Assembly: GCA_934133015.1 (NCBI GenBank)
Contig: CAKPAQ010000037.1
Location: 1 to 7,601, forward strand
DNA length: 7,601 bases
DNA from: an uncultured Bacilli bacterium
GTDB lineage: Bacteria > Bacillota_I > Bacilli_A > RF39 > UBA660
Reading direction: 5' to 3'
A model generated the notes under the pieces. The model searched no databases and was not told where the DNA came from. It saw only the letters and a program-made list of their open reading frames with translations. Position numbers and translations under genes: made by a program. Below, piece by piece: positions 1 through 5,148 of this stretch (positions are counted from its first letter, which is position 1; each line of letters begins with the position of its first letter).

Positions 1-185
1 GTCATCTTTGATAATAGTAATGTAGCTGCCTTAATTTCATTTTTATCTTTTAGGCCGATTAATTTCATTTCCCAACCATTTTCTTCTTTTAAATGTCCCC
101 ATTCTTTAGTTTGATGGAAACTGATTTGACTACTTTTATCTGCATAATCTTTGAACTCTTCCTCTGTTAATTCGATTAGTTCCAT
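1..185 (-). CDS. FemABX-family aminoacyltransferase, N-terminal part (cut by window edge)
   Basis: This is the first 61 codons of a minus-strand gene that leaves the window on the left. The start ATG (185-183) is preceded by a good ribosome-binding site, AAGGTGAT, which overlaps the stop codon of the upstream FemABX gene; only 9 bases separate the two genes, so they are translated as one operon. The N-terminus contains ISFHQTKEWGHLKEENGW, then MKLIGLKDKNEI and AATLLLSK. This Q-x-x-x-W-x-x-x-K, GW, vGl, aa-LL layout is typical of the first acyltransferase subdomain of FemA/FemB/FemX/MurM proteins. It aligns by eye with HFLQSYAWGEFAK and PYYVGLED of the neighbouring gene. Family members transfer amino acids from aminoacyl-tRNA to the lysine side chain of lipid-linked peptidoglycan precursor, building interpeptide bridges at the inner face of the membrane. 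Which amino acid is added cannot be read from this fragment. Confidence 0.82.
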   Translation of the reverse strand, partial: MELIELTEEEFKDYADKSSQISFHQTKEWGHLKEENGWEMKLIGLKDKNEIKAATLLLSKM

Positions 186-194
186 TTTATCACC

Positions 195-1472
195 TTATCT
201 TTTCTTTTTAGCTCTTTTTTTAATCATATTTCTATATATAGGTACTAACTTAGTAAATATAAAATACATAGGCTTGTTTAATATTAAATCAAATTCACCA
301 GTAAATTCAATGTAGTCACCACCAAATTTTTTCTTAAATTCATGTAATCCTAATAATGGGTTATCTTTACTTAAGTCACCAATGGTACCAAATTGATCAT
401 AAACTTTAATATTTTTATCATGGCAGTAACGAATATGTGTTTCATATGTTTTATAATTAGTATAAGTTTCAGATAATATATTATGATTGCCTGCATATAA
501 TACCCAAGCTTTATCACCATATTCAATTATGAAATGAGCACTTAAAGTTATATTATTATCATAATCTACTTGTGCCATTAAGTATTTTTCTAAATCTTGG
601 TTAATTTTTTCTATTCTTTTTTCTAGTTCTTGTTTTTTAGTTTTTTCACTTTTACTTAATTCTTCTTTATCATATTGTTCCAATTCTTTTTTTAAGTTAG
701 TTATTAAATTAGTTTGTTTATTTATTATTTTATTTAAATCAATAGATCCTAAAAAGATTTCGCAAGAATTATCTTTACGCCATAAATTATATAGGGTTTC
801 ATAATAACTTAAATCATGAGTAATAAAATCTTTTCTATTTTCAGTTAAAATCATTAAATCATAGAATGTTTTTATATCATTTGCATCACCGATTTTTACA
901 TCTACAAATAAATCTTCAGCTTTTTTAATTCTTTGTTTAGTAGTTTTAGAAAAGTTATCTTCTATTTCTTCAAGACTTTTATTCATATTTATTCTAAAAG
1001 TATATCTTGGCTGCATAGTTTCAAAATTTTTAGTAAAACCTAAATGCTTATAACCTAATTCAGTTAAATTATTTATTACAGTATTATCATTATCAATAAT
1101 TTTTTCTCCTGCTTGATTTTCTTCATTATAAATTATATCAGGATCAATTTTTATAAATATTGATCTTTTTTTCTTGGCAAATTTCTTTATTTCATTTGTA
1201 AAAATAGTTAATACTTCTTTATCTTTAAAATCAATAATATATCCACGAGGAGCATAAAAATAAGATAGTCCTAATGGTAATTTCTTTTGAAGAAGTAATG
1301 AAACCGCTATTAAATTGTGGTTATAATCTTCTAAACCAACATAATATGGAGTTAGGTTCTTTTTGGCTTTAGCAAATTCACCCCAAGCATAGCTCTGTAA
1401 AAAATGACTTTTAGGATGACTTTTGACAAATCTTTCATATCTATCTTTTTCAATATTATCTATAAATATCAT
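195..1472 (-). CDS. FemA-like peptidoglycan bridge aminoacyltransferase (FemABX family)
   Basis: The protein has 425 residues, the usual size for FemA/MurM-type enzymes. They add amino acids from aminoacyl-tRNA to lipid II and so build peptidoglycan cross-bridges. Visible family features in order: an N-terminal subdomain with FLQSYAWGEFAK (about 24-35), a loop with FYAPRGYIIDF (about 72-82), DPD (about 110-112), the central YTFRINM segment, a charged helical hairpin rich in Lys/Glu at about 247-300 that matches the tRNA-contacting coiled-coil arm of FemA, then AWVLYAG (about 322-328), VYDQFGTIGD and FKKKFGGDYIEFTGEFDLILN-type C-terminal sequence (around 379-398). The C-terminus is very basic (KKRAKKKR). 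The start is placed at 1472 because GGAAGGTG (1478-1485) lies 5 bases upstream. The longer frame start at 1499 would overlap the -10 box. It heads a two-gene operon with the second FemABX gene. Substrate amino acid and chain position are unknown. Confidence 0.9.
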   Translation of the reverse strand: MIFIDNIEKDRYERFVKSHPKSHFLQSYAWGEFAKAKKNLTPYYVGLEDYNHNLIAVSLLLQKKLPLGLSYFYAPRGYIIDFKDKEVLTIFTNEIKKFAKKKRSIFIKIDPDIIYNEENQAGEKIIDNDNTVINNLTELGYKHLGFTKNFETMQPRYTFRINMNKSLEEIEDNFSKTTKQRIKKAEDLFVDVKIGDANDIKTFYDLMILTENRKDFITHDLSYYETLYNLWRKDNSCEIFLGSIDLNKIINKQTNLITNLKKELEQYDKEELSKSEKTKKQELEKRIEKINQDLEKYLMAQVDYDNNITLSAHFIIEYGDKAWVLYAGNHNILSETYTNYKTYETHIRYCHDKNIKVYDQFGTIGDLSKDNPLLGLHEFKKKFGGDYIEFTGEFDLILNKPMYFIFTKLVPIYRNMIKKRAKKKR

Positions 1473-1477
1473 ATTTT

Positions 1478-1485
1478 CACCTTCC
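1478..1485 (-). promoter_or_regulatory. Ribosome-binding site that fixes the femA-like start
   Basis: GGAAGGTG on the minus strand ends 5 bases before the ATG at 1472. No comparable site precedes the in-frame ATG at 1499, which lies inside the promoter, so the shorter protein is chosen. Confidence 0.8.
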
Positions 1486-1497
1486 AATATTATCTTC

Positions 1498-1506
1498 ATT
1501 ATAACA
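1498..1506 (-). promoter_or_regulatory. Extended -10 promoter for the FemABX operon
   Basis: The minus strand reads TGTTATAAT, a perfect extended -10 element (TGnTATAAT). No good -35 hexamer is present at 16 to 18 bases upstream, as is common for extended -10 promoters. Transcription would start near 1491, leaving a leader of about 19 bases before the ATG at 1472. The upstream promoter region lies in the terminator hairpin and T-tract of the preceding gene. Confidence 0.65.
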
Positions 1507-1510
1507 CGTT

Positions 1511-1544
1511 TAAAAGAAAAAATGCTACCGATTAAGTAACATTT
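1511..1544 (-). terminator. Rho-independent terminator of the small coiled-coil gene
   Basis: On the minus strand AAATGTTAC (1544-1536) pairs with GTAGCATTT (1528-1520), giving a 9-bp stem with one G-U pair and a 7-base loop. It is followed by TTTTTTCTTTTA down to 1511, partly shared with the stem. The stem starts on the base right after the TAG stop codon of the 1545-1760 gene. Confidence 0.72.
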
Positions 1545-1760
1545 CTACATCATATTATATCTTTGTGATTGATAATTATTAGTATAGTAATCACTGTAGT
1601 TATTGTTAATTTGATTAAGTCTATTATTGATGCGATTTATTTCTTTTTCAATATTATTAATTTTATTTTCAATATTCTTAATTTCCATTTCTAAGTTTTG
1701 ATTAAAATAAGGGTTAATATTAGGAAATGGTGGGTAATTTTGGAACATATTATTATTCAT
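1545..1760 (-). CDS. Small Asn-rich coiled-coil protein, function unknown
   Basis: I do not recognise this 71-residue protein. It begins MNNNMFQNYPPFPNINPYF, a Pro/Asn/aromatic head. From residue 27 to 51 it carries Ile or Leu at 27, 30, 34, 37, 41, 44, 48 and 51, a perfect 3-4-3-4 heptad spacing with Asn, Glu and Lys between. The tail (54-71) is rich in Tyr, Asn, Ser and Gln and ends NMM. There is no signal peptide, membrane segment or cysteine. The start at 1760 is chosen because AGAGGAGA (1766-1773) lies 5 bases upstream; a longer frame reaching 1847 would run through the divergent promoter and trmB start region. The gene stands alone, with a terminator directly behind it and trmB diverging from it. 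The composition resembles small coat or scaffold proteins, but that is only a guess from composition. Confidence 0.68.
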   Translation of the reverse strand: MNNNMFQNYPPFPNINPYFNQNLEMEIKNIENKINNIEKEINRINNRLNQINNNYSDYYTNNYQSQRYNMM

Positions 1761-1784
1761 AAGCATCTCCTCTTTATTTATATT

Positions 1785-1790
1785 ATTATA
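1785..1790 (-). promoter_or_regulatory. Possible -10 box of the small coiled-coil gene
   Basis: The minus strand reads TATAAT here, 25 bases upstream of the ATG at 1760 and just ahead of its ribosome-binding site. The -35 region has no recognisable hexamer and there is no TG extension, so the call rests on the -10 match and its position. AT-rich DNA produces such matches by chance. Confidence 0.4.
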
Positions 1791-1795
1791 TGAGT

Positions 1796-1801
1796 TATAA
1801 T
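1796..1801 (+). promoter_or_regulatory. Possible -10 box of trmB
   Basis: TATAAT lies in the 57-base divergent spacer, 16 bases ahead of the GTG start of trmB. The base arrangement would put transcription start near 1808, at the ribosome-binding site itself, so the mRNA would have an unusually short leader. No good -35 box is seen. An upstream alternative (TATTAT at 1781-1786) cannot be excluded. Confidence 0.4.
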
Positions 1802-1807
1802 GTATTT

Positions 1808-1813
1808 GGTGAT
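1808..1813 (+). promoter_or_regulatory. Ribosome-binding site that supports a GTG start for trmB
   Basis: GGTGAT ends 4 bases before the GTG at 1818. The alternative in-frame ATG at 1800 sits inside the TATAAT box and has no ribosome-binding site. An ATG at 1816 is out of frame and meets TGA at once. Confidence 0.6.
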
Positions 1814-1817
1814 AGAT

Positions 1818-2468
1818 GTGAGACTTAGAAATGTAAAAAATAAACAAGCTATTATGGATTCATCTAATTATTTAGTAAATAATTTTAAAGATTATAAAGG
1901 TAGATGGAATGAGTATTTTGGTAATGGTAATAATATTCATATTGAAATTGGAACTGGTAAGGGTGATTTCATAATTGAAAACGCTATTAGACATCCAGAA
2001 ATTAATTTTATTGGAATTGAAAAATTTGATAGTGTCATAGCTAGATGTTTACAGAAAATACCAGAAGATCTTAATAATCTTGCGATGATAAGAATGGACG
2101 CTATAGAAATAAATGAAGTATTTGATAAAGAAATAGATGTCATTTATTTAAATTTTTCTGATCCGTGGCCTAAAAATAGACATGAGTCTCGTAGACTTAC
2201 TAGTAAATTATTCTTAGATAAATATGAAGGACTTTTTAAAAATGATATAACAATTATTCAAAAAACTGATAATCAGAAACTATTTGAATTCTCTCTTATG
2301 TCATTTAGTCATAATAATTATGCATTAGAAGACTTAACTTTTGATTATCATAATGCAAATATTGATAATATTGATGATATTATTATGACTGAATATGAAA
2401 AAAGATTTTCACAATTAGGCCAAAATATTTATTATGTAAAGGCTATCAAAAAAATGTCTAATCGTTAA
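1818..2468 (+). CDS. trmB: tRNA (guanine-N7)-methyltransferase TrmB
   Basis: This 216-residue enzyme uses S-adenosylmethionine to make 7-methylguanosine at position 46 of the tRNA variable loop. It acts in the cytoplasm, and in Bacillus it works as a single-subunit class. Diagnostic features are the N-terminal (M)RLRN, the DYKGRWNEYFGN segment (25-36), the SAM-binding HIEIGTGKGDF (41-51), FIGIEKF (64-70), the catalytic signature YLNFSDPWPKNRHESRRLT (110-128), and the C-terminal MTEYEKRFSQLGQNIYYV. The length matches Bacillus TrmB. The start is set at GTG 1818 because family members begin MRLR or MRMR and because of the GGTGAT site upstream. Only the Lys-Pro-Trp usually found after the first residues is replaced (VKNKQ). 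It diverges from the small coiled-coil gene, and a separate promoter follows it, so it is probably monocistronic or only loosely coupled to the next gene. Confidence 0.95.
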   Translation: MRLRNVKNKQAIMDSSNYLVNNFKDYKGRWNEYFGNGNNIHIEIGTGKGDFIIENAIRHPEINFIGIEKFDSVIARCLQKIPEDLNNLAMIRMDAIEINEVFDKEIDVIYLNFSDPWPKNRHESRRLTSKLFLDKYEGLFKNDITIIQKTDNQKLFEFSLMSFSHNNYALEDLTFDYHNANIDNIDDIIMTEYEKRFSQLGQNIYYVKAIKKMSNR

Positions 2469-2504
2469 AAAAAAATCAAAAATATTTTTCTTTAGTGAAT
2501 TATT

Positions 2505-2513
2505 TGTTATAAT
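2505..2513 (+). promoter_or_regulatory. Extended -10 promoter of the lipoprotein/YtxGH operon
   Basis: TGTTATAAT is a perfect extended -10 element and is identical to the one of the FemABX operon. Transcription would start near 2520, followed by the ribosome-binding site AGGTG (2525-2529) and ATG 2534. The -35 position is a T-rich stretch (about 2485-2490) with no clear hexamer. Confidence 0.65.
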
Positions 2514-2533
2514 AATAGAAGAGTAGGTGAAAT

Positions 2534-3187
2534 ATGAAGAAAGTATTATTAATAATTTCTTTACTTATTCTAGTAACTGGGTGTTCTTTGGTTAATATTG
2601 ATAAACAATCTTATCAACAAATACTTGATTCGGTATTAGTAGATGGTAAAAAATTAAAAAATGTATCATTAGAAGGATATTCTTATTATTTACCAAAAGG
2701 AGTAATATTAAAAAATACTAATAATAAATATAATTCAATTTTATATTACAATCATAGAAAAATGTATTTATATGTAGATGTAGTTTCTTACTATCATAAA
2801 ATTGATAGTAATTATGAGACGACTGATGGATATGTTTCAATTGATATTAATCGTAGTGGTAAAAAAGGTTATTTAGAAATTACAAAGTTAGATGATTATT
2901 GCTTTGTAGAGTTTATGTATAATTATGCTAAAATTGAAGCTAATGTATTAGAAAAAGATTTAAAAAAGACGGTAACGCAAATGGCTTATATACTTAATAA
3001 TGTTAATTATAATGATTCAGTATTAGCTACAGTTATCGGAGATAACGTATTTAGTTATGATGAAGAAGTGTTTAATATATTTAAATCAAAACGTGATACT
3101 GATACTTTCTTAAAATTTGAGGAATTATATCAGTATGATGCTAAAAAAGATGAAGATACAATTGACCTTGGTGAAGATACAAAATAA
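2534..3187 (+). CDS. Predicted lipoprotein, function unknown
   Basis: The 217-residue product starts with a short lipoprotein signal: MKK, a hydrophobic core (LLIISLLILV) and the lipobox VTGC with Cys at 17. After lipid attachment and cleavage by signal peptidase II it would sit on the outer face of the membrane. The mature part is rich in Tyr, Asn, Lys and Asp, contains YSYYLPKGV (about 50-58) and an alternating hydrophobic stretch KMYLYVDVVSYYHK suggesting a beta-rich fold, and ends in an acidic tail (KKDEDTIDLGEDTK). I do not recognise a named family. AGGTG lies 4 bases before the start. It is the first gene of a five-gene run, 15 bases ahead of the acidic-protein gene, so it is likely made together with the membrane proteins that follow. 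The lipoprotein call is firm; any role in wall or envelope is inference from context. Confidence 0.85.
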   Translation: MKKVLLIISLLILVTGCSLVNIDKQSYQQILDSVLVDGKKLKNVSLEGYSYYLPKGVILKNTNNKYNSILYYNHRKMYLYVDVVSYYHKIDSNYETTDGYVSIDINRSGKKGYLEITKLDDYCFVEFMYNYAKIEANVLEKDLKKTVTQMAYILNNVNYNDSVLATVIGDNVFSYDEEVFNIFKSKRDTDTFLKFEELYQYDAKKDEDTIDLGEDTK

Positions 3188-3202
3188 GAAAGGGGTACTT
3201 AG

Positions 3203-4129
3203 ATGGGATTTTTAGAAAAATTAAAAAATACATTTTTTGAAGAAGAATATGTTGAAGTAGAAGAAAAAGAAGAAAAGCCAATAGCTAGAAAAGTAGAATC
3301 AAAGCCCAAAAAAGAAGTAGTTGAGAAAGCATATGCCGAAGATCTTCCTAAACAGGATGAAGAGATTGTAAAAGAAGATAAAAAGCCTGTAATAAACTAT
3401 TCTGATAATGAGTTGTTAAAAAAGGATAACAGTATTCAGTATTTTGAAGATGATGATTTTGTGGAAAAGACTGAGTCACCTAAAAAAATGGACAAGCCAG
3501 TTAAAACAAAAATCTATGGTGAAGATATAGATAAAGTATATAATTTTGATAATTATAGTAATGTAGAAGAAAATCATAAACCATATTCTAGTTCTACTGG
3601 CAAAGCTGGGTTTAAACCAACACCTGTTATTTCACCAATTTATGGAGTTTTAGATAAAAATTATCGTAAAGAAGAAGTAATAGATAAAAAAGATAAACCT
3701 AGTAGTTATGTGTCAAGAAAAAATAATGATTTTGATTTTGTTCGTAATAAGGCATTTGGTAATTTAGAAGATGATATAATGGAAAAAGAAGAAAAACCTT
3801 TATATCAAGAAGATAATAATGATAGTGGTAATGATTTAGAAGATAATTTATTAGTTGATATGACAGAAGCTGATACTCTTCCGGCAGTAGATAAAGTGAC
3901 AATTGCTGATGCAGAAGAATATTTTGAAGATTTAGGGTTAGAATATAATATAGATTATAAAGATAGTCATTATGAAAAGGCAACTGGTAGAAGAACAAGA
4001 AGACGTTCTGATAAAGAAGAAAAAATAGAAGAACAAAATGATACAAATAATGAAAAAGTTGATGATAATAATGATGCAGATGATAATTTGTTTGATTTAG
4101 TTGATTTAATGTATGATGAAAAGGAGTGA
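3203..4129 (+). CDS. Acidic, largely disordered protein with amphipathic N-terminus, function unknown
   Basis: The 308-residue protein is dominated by Asp, Glu, Lys and Asn and looks disordered. Four short segments stand out. MGFLEKLKNTFF at the start can form an amphipathic helix, like the membrane anchors of SepF-type and SftA-type division proteins. FKPTPVISPIYGVLDKNY (137-154) is an unusually hydrophobic, proline-bearing segment in a charged surround. A moderately ordered patch DAEEYFEDLGLEYNIDY (236-252) is followed by the basic GRRTRRRS (262-269). The last residues, NLFDLVDLMYDEKE (295-308), could form a docking helix. There is no transmembrane segment or enzyme motif. AAGGGG lies 7 bases upstream of the start, and its TGA stop lies 4 bases before ytxG-like ATG 4134. 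An adaptor or scaffold at the inner membrane face is inferred; no family is recognised. Confidence 0.78.
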   Translation: MGFLEKLKNTFFEEEYVEVEEKEEKPIARKVESKPKKEVVEKAYAEDLPKQDEEIVKEDKKPVINYSDNELLKKDNSIQYFEDDDFVEKTESPKKMDKPVKTKIYGEDIDKVYNFDNYSNVEENHKPYSSSTGKAGFKPTPVISPIYGVLDKNYRKEEVIDKKDKPSSYVSRKNNDFDFVRNKAFGNLEDDIMEKEEKPLYQEDNNDSGNDLEDNLLVDMTEADTLPAVDKVTIADAEEYFEDLGLEYNIDYKDSHYEKATGRRTRRRSDKEEKIEEQNDTNNEKVDDNNDADDNLFDLVDLMYDEKE

Positions 4130-4133
4130 AGTT

Positions 4134-4427
4134 ATGGAAGCACTTATGGAAGTTTTACCAATTCTATTGTATAGTTTAGCTATTGTTTTAGTTATAGTTT
4201 TTATAATACTAGGAATAAAACTAATAGCTACTATAGATAAAGCAAATGCCATTTTGGATGATGTAGAAAGAAAATCAAAATCATTAAATGGATTGTTTAA
4301 TGTTATTGATGGTGTTACTGATACATTATCTATCCTTAGTGATACGGTAGTTGCGAGTATTACAAGTGTTTTAGGAAAAATCATTCCTAAAAGAAAAAAG
4401 AAAGAGAGGAATAAAGAAGATGAGTAA
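4134..4427 (+). CDS. YtxG-like (DUF948-type) single-pass membrane protein
   Basis: The 97-residue protein has one N-terminal membrane segment (about 8-28, LPILLYSLAIVLVIVFIILG), then a helical part with IDKANAILDDVERKSKSLNGL (34-54) and IDGVTDTLSILSDTVVASITSVLG (58-81), and a basic tail KRKKKERNKEDE. This plan of one membrane helix followed by heptad-like helices matches DUF948/YtxG proteins, which sit next to YtxH in Bacillus subtilis. The start at 4134 is preferred over ATG 4113 because AAGGAG (4120-4125) lies 8 bases upstream of it, whereas 4113 lies inside the previous gene without a site. It overlaps the ytxH-like start by 8 bases (ATGAGTAA), indicating translational coupling. In Bacillus these genes belong to the general stress regulon; no stress promoter is visible here. 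The molecular role is unknown. Confidence 0.78.
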   Translation: MEALMEVLPILLYSLAIVLVIVFIILGIKLIATIDKANAILDDVERKSKSLNGLFNVIDGVTDTLSILSDTVVASITSVLGKIIPKRKKKERNKEDE

Positions 4428-4857
4428 GAAAGAAAACAAAATTAAAAAAAGTGGAGCAGGTAAGTTCTTATTAGGAGCTGCAATTGGAGCGGGTCTTGGA
4501 ATTTTATTCGCACCTAAATCAGGTAAAGAAACAAGAAAAGAATTAAAAGAAAAAATGACTGAACTTGTTAATAAAGCTAAAGAAATTGATATTGATGAAG
4601 TAAAAGAAAATATAACAAATAAGATAGACGAAATAAAAGCTGAACTTGCAGACTTAGATAAAGAAAAAGTTTTAAAAATAGCTAAAGAAAAAGCTAATGA
4701 TATTAAAGATAAATGTGCAGATTTAGTTGAATATGCTAAACAAAAAGGTACTCCTGTTTTGGAAAAAGCTGCAGATGAAGTTAGAGAAAAGACTATTGAT
4801 GTGGTAAAAAATGTACTTGAACGTTTAGAAGAATCTGATAAAAAAGCAAAAAAATAG
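4420..4857 (+). CDS. YtxH-like general stress family protein
   Basis: The 145-residue product carries the hallmark of the YtxH family at residues 15-37: KFLLGAAIGAGLGILFAPKSGK, a glycine/alanine-rich membrane-associating helix followed by the conserved A-P-K-S-G-K-E-T-R motif. The remainder is a long run of Lys/Glu/Asp-rich amphipathic helix (about 38-145) with repeated KAKEI, KEKANDIKDK and KAADEVREK blocks that resemble LEA/apolipoprotein-like helices. It has a single cysteine in DKCADLV. The start overlaps the YtxG-like gene by 8 bases; a GAGAGGA site lies 9 bases upstream. In Bacillus subtilis the ytxG-ytxH pair is induced by general stress, and its molecular function is not established. 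The TAG stop is followed at once, in the same frame, by the ATG of the next gene. Confidence 0.88.
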   Translation: MSKKENKIKKSGAGKFLLGAAIGAGLGILFAPKSGKETRKELKEKMTELVNKAKEIDIDEVKENITNKIDEIKAELADLDKEKVLKIAKEKANDIKDKCADLVEYAKQKGTPVLEKAADEVREKTIDVVKNVLERLEESDKKAKK

Positions 4858-5076
4858 ATGATACGTGTAAATACAGAAATTGATGATAGAATTTTAGAAT
4901 ATAAAATTATTAAGTCAATTGATAAAAAAGTAAAAATTGTCGCACCGATTGAGTCAGCAAGGCATAAACCATCTTTTTCGTATTATGAGAATGTTGATTC
5001 TTCAAATAAAACTGATGTTAATAGTAATTTTTCTAAAATTTTGGAAGAAGAAATGATGAAAATAAAGAGTAAGTAA
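4858..5076 (+). CDS. Small conserved-looking protein of unknown function, coupled to YtxH-like gene
   Basis: This 72-residue protein begins MIRVNTEIDDRILEYKIIKS, followed by KKVKIVAPIESARHKPSF, a linker of Ser, Asn and Asp, and an amphipathic C-terminal helix FSKILEEEMMKIKSK. It has no signal, membrane segment or cysteine, and I recognise no family. Its ATG directly abuts the TAG of the YtxH-like gene, is in the same frame, and has no Shine-Dalgarno sequence upstream (the preceding bases are A-rich). Translation therefore probably depends on termination of the upstream gene, or on read-through. The coding-like pattern (alternating hydrophobic residues, RBS-free coupling, position before the operon terminator) supports a real gene. 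The stop codon lies within the loop of the terminator hairpin. Confidence 0.6.
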   Translation: MIRVNTEIDDRILEYKIIKSIDKKVKIVAPIESARHKPSFSYYENVDSSNKTDVNSNFSKILEEEMMKIKSK

Positions 5077-5097
5077 AAATTTATTCTTTATTTTTTT
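5059..5097 (+). terminator. AT-rich hairpin terminator closing the five-gene operon
   Basis: AAAATAAAGAGTAA (5059-5072) pairs with TTATTCTTTATTTT (5081-5094), a 14-bp stem with one G-U pair, an 8-base loop and a run of seven T from 5091 to 5097, of which four lie in the stem. It overlaps the last codons of the 72-residue gene, whose TAA is in the loop. The stem has few G-C pairs, so it may be a weak stop. Confidence 0.52.
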
Positions 5098-5126
5098 AAA
5101 AACTATTTGGAATAATAATAAAATTA

Positions 5127-5135
5127 TGGTAATAT
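5127..5135 (+). promoter_or_regulatory. Possible promoter of the tyrS T-box transcript
   Basis: TGGTAATAT resembles an extended -10 (TGn plus TAATAT, 4 of 6 matches to TATAAT). Transcription would start near 5142, a few bases before the T-box stem I at 5149. A TTTGGA at 5105-5110 is a possible -35 element with a 19-base spacer. Confidence 0.4.
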
Positions 5136-5148
5136 ATTTTTTGTAAAT

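Noticed and set aside
1937..2143. Minus-strand frame of 68 codons inside trmB
   Set aside because: It lies fully inside the well-supported trmB gene and has no ribosome-binding site or family features.
2466..2500. Hairpin terminator after trmB
   Set aside because: Only A-runs and T-runs with no real stem-loop are visible (AAAAATATTTTT has no loop); I cannot support it.
3203..3260. SepF identity for the acidic protein
   Set aside because: Only the amphipathic start resembles SepF; the C-terminal FtsZ-binding SepF domain is absent.
3699..4046. Minus-strand frame of 115 codons opposite the acidic protein gene
   Set aside because: Its Tyr/Leu/His-rich product is the mirror of Asp/Asn/Glu-rich codons on the other strand; it is a composition artefact.
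4127..4129. Mycoplasma-type code (TGA as Trp)
   Set aside because: TGA here ends one gene just before a well-placed start, and tryptophans in TrmB, TyrS and FemABX use TGG.
4113..4133. Earlier ATG (4113) for the YtxG-like gene
   Set aside because: It falls inside the previous gene with no ribosome-binding site, whereas ATG 4134 has AAGGAG at a normal distance.
4106..4384. Minus-strand frame opposite the YtxG-like gene
   Set aside because: Shadow of a gene with matching family, RBS and coupling on the plus strand.
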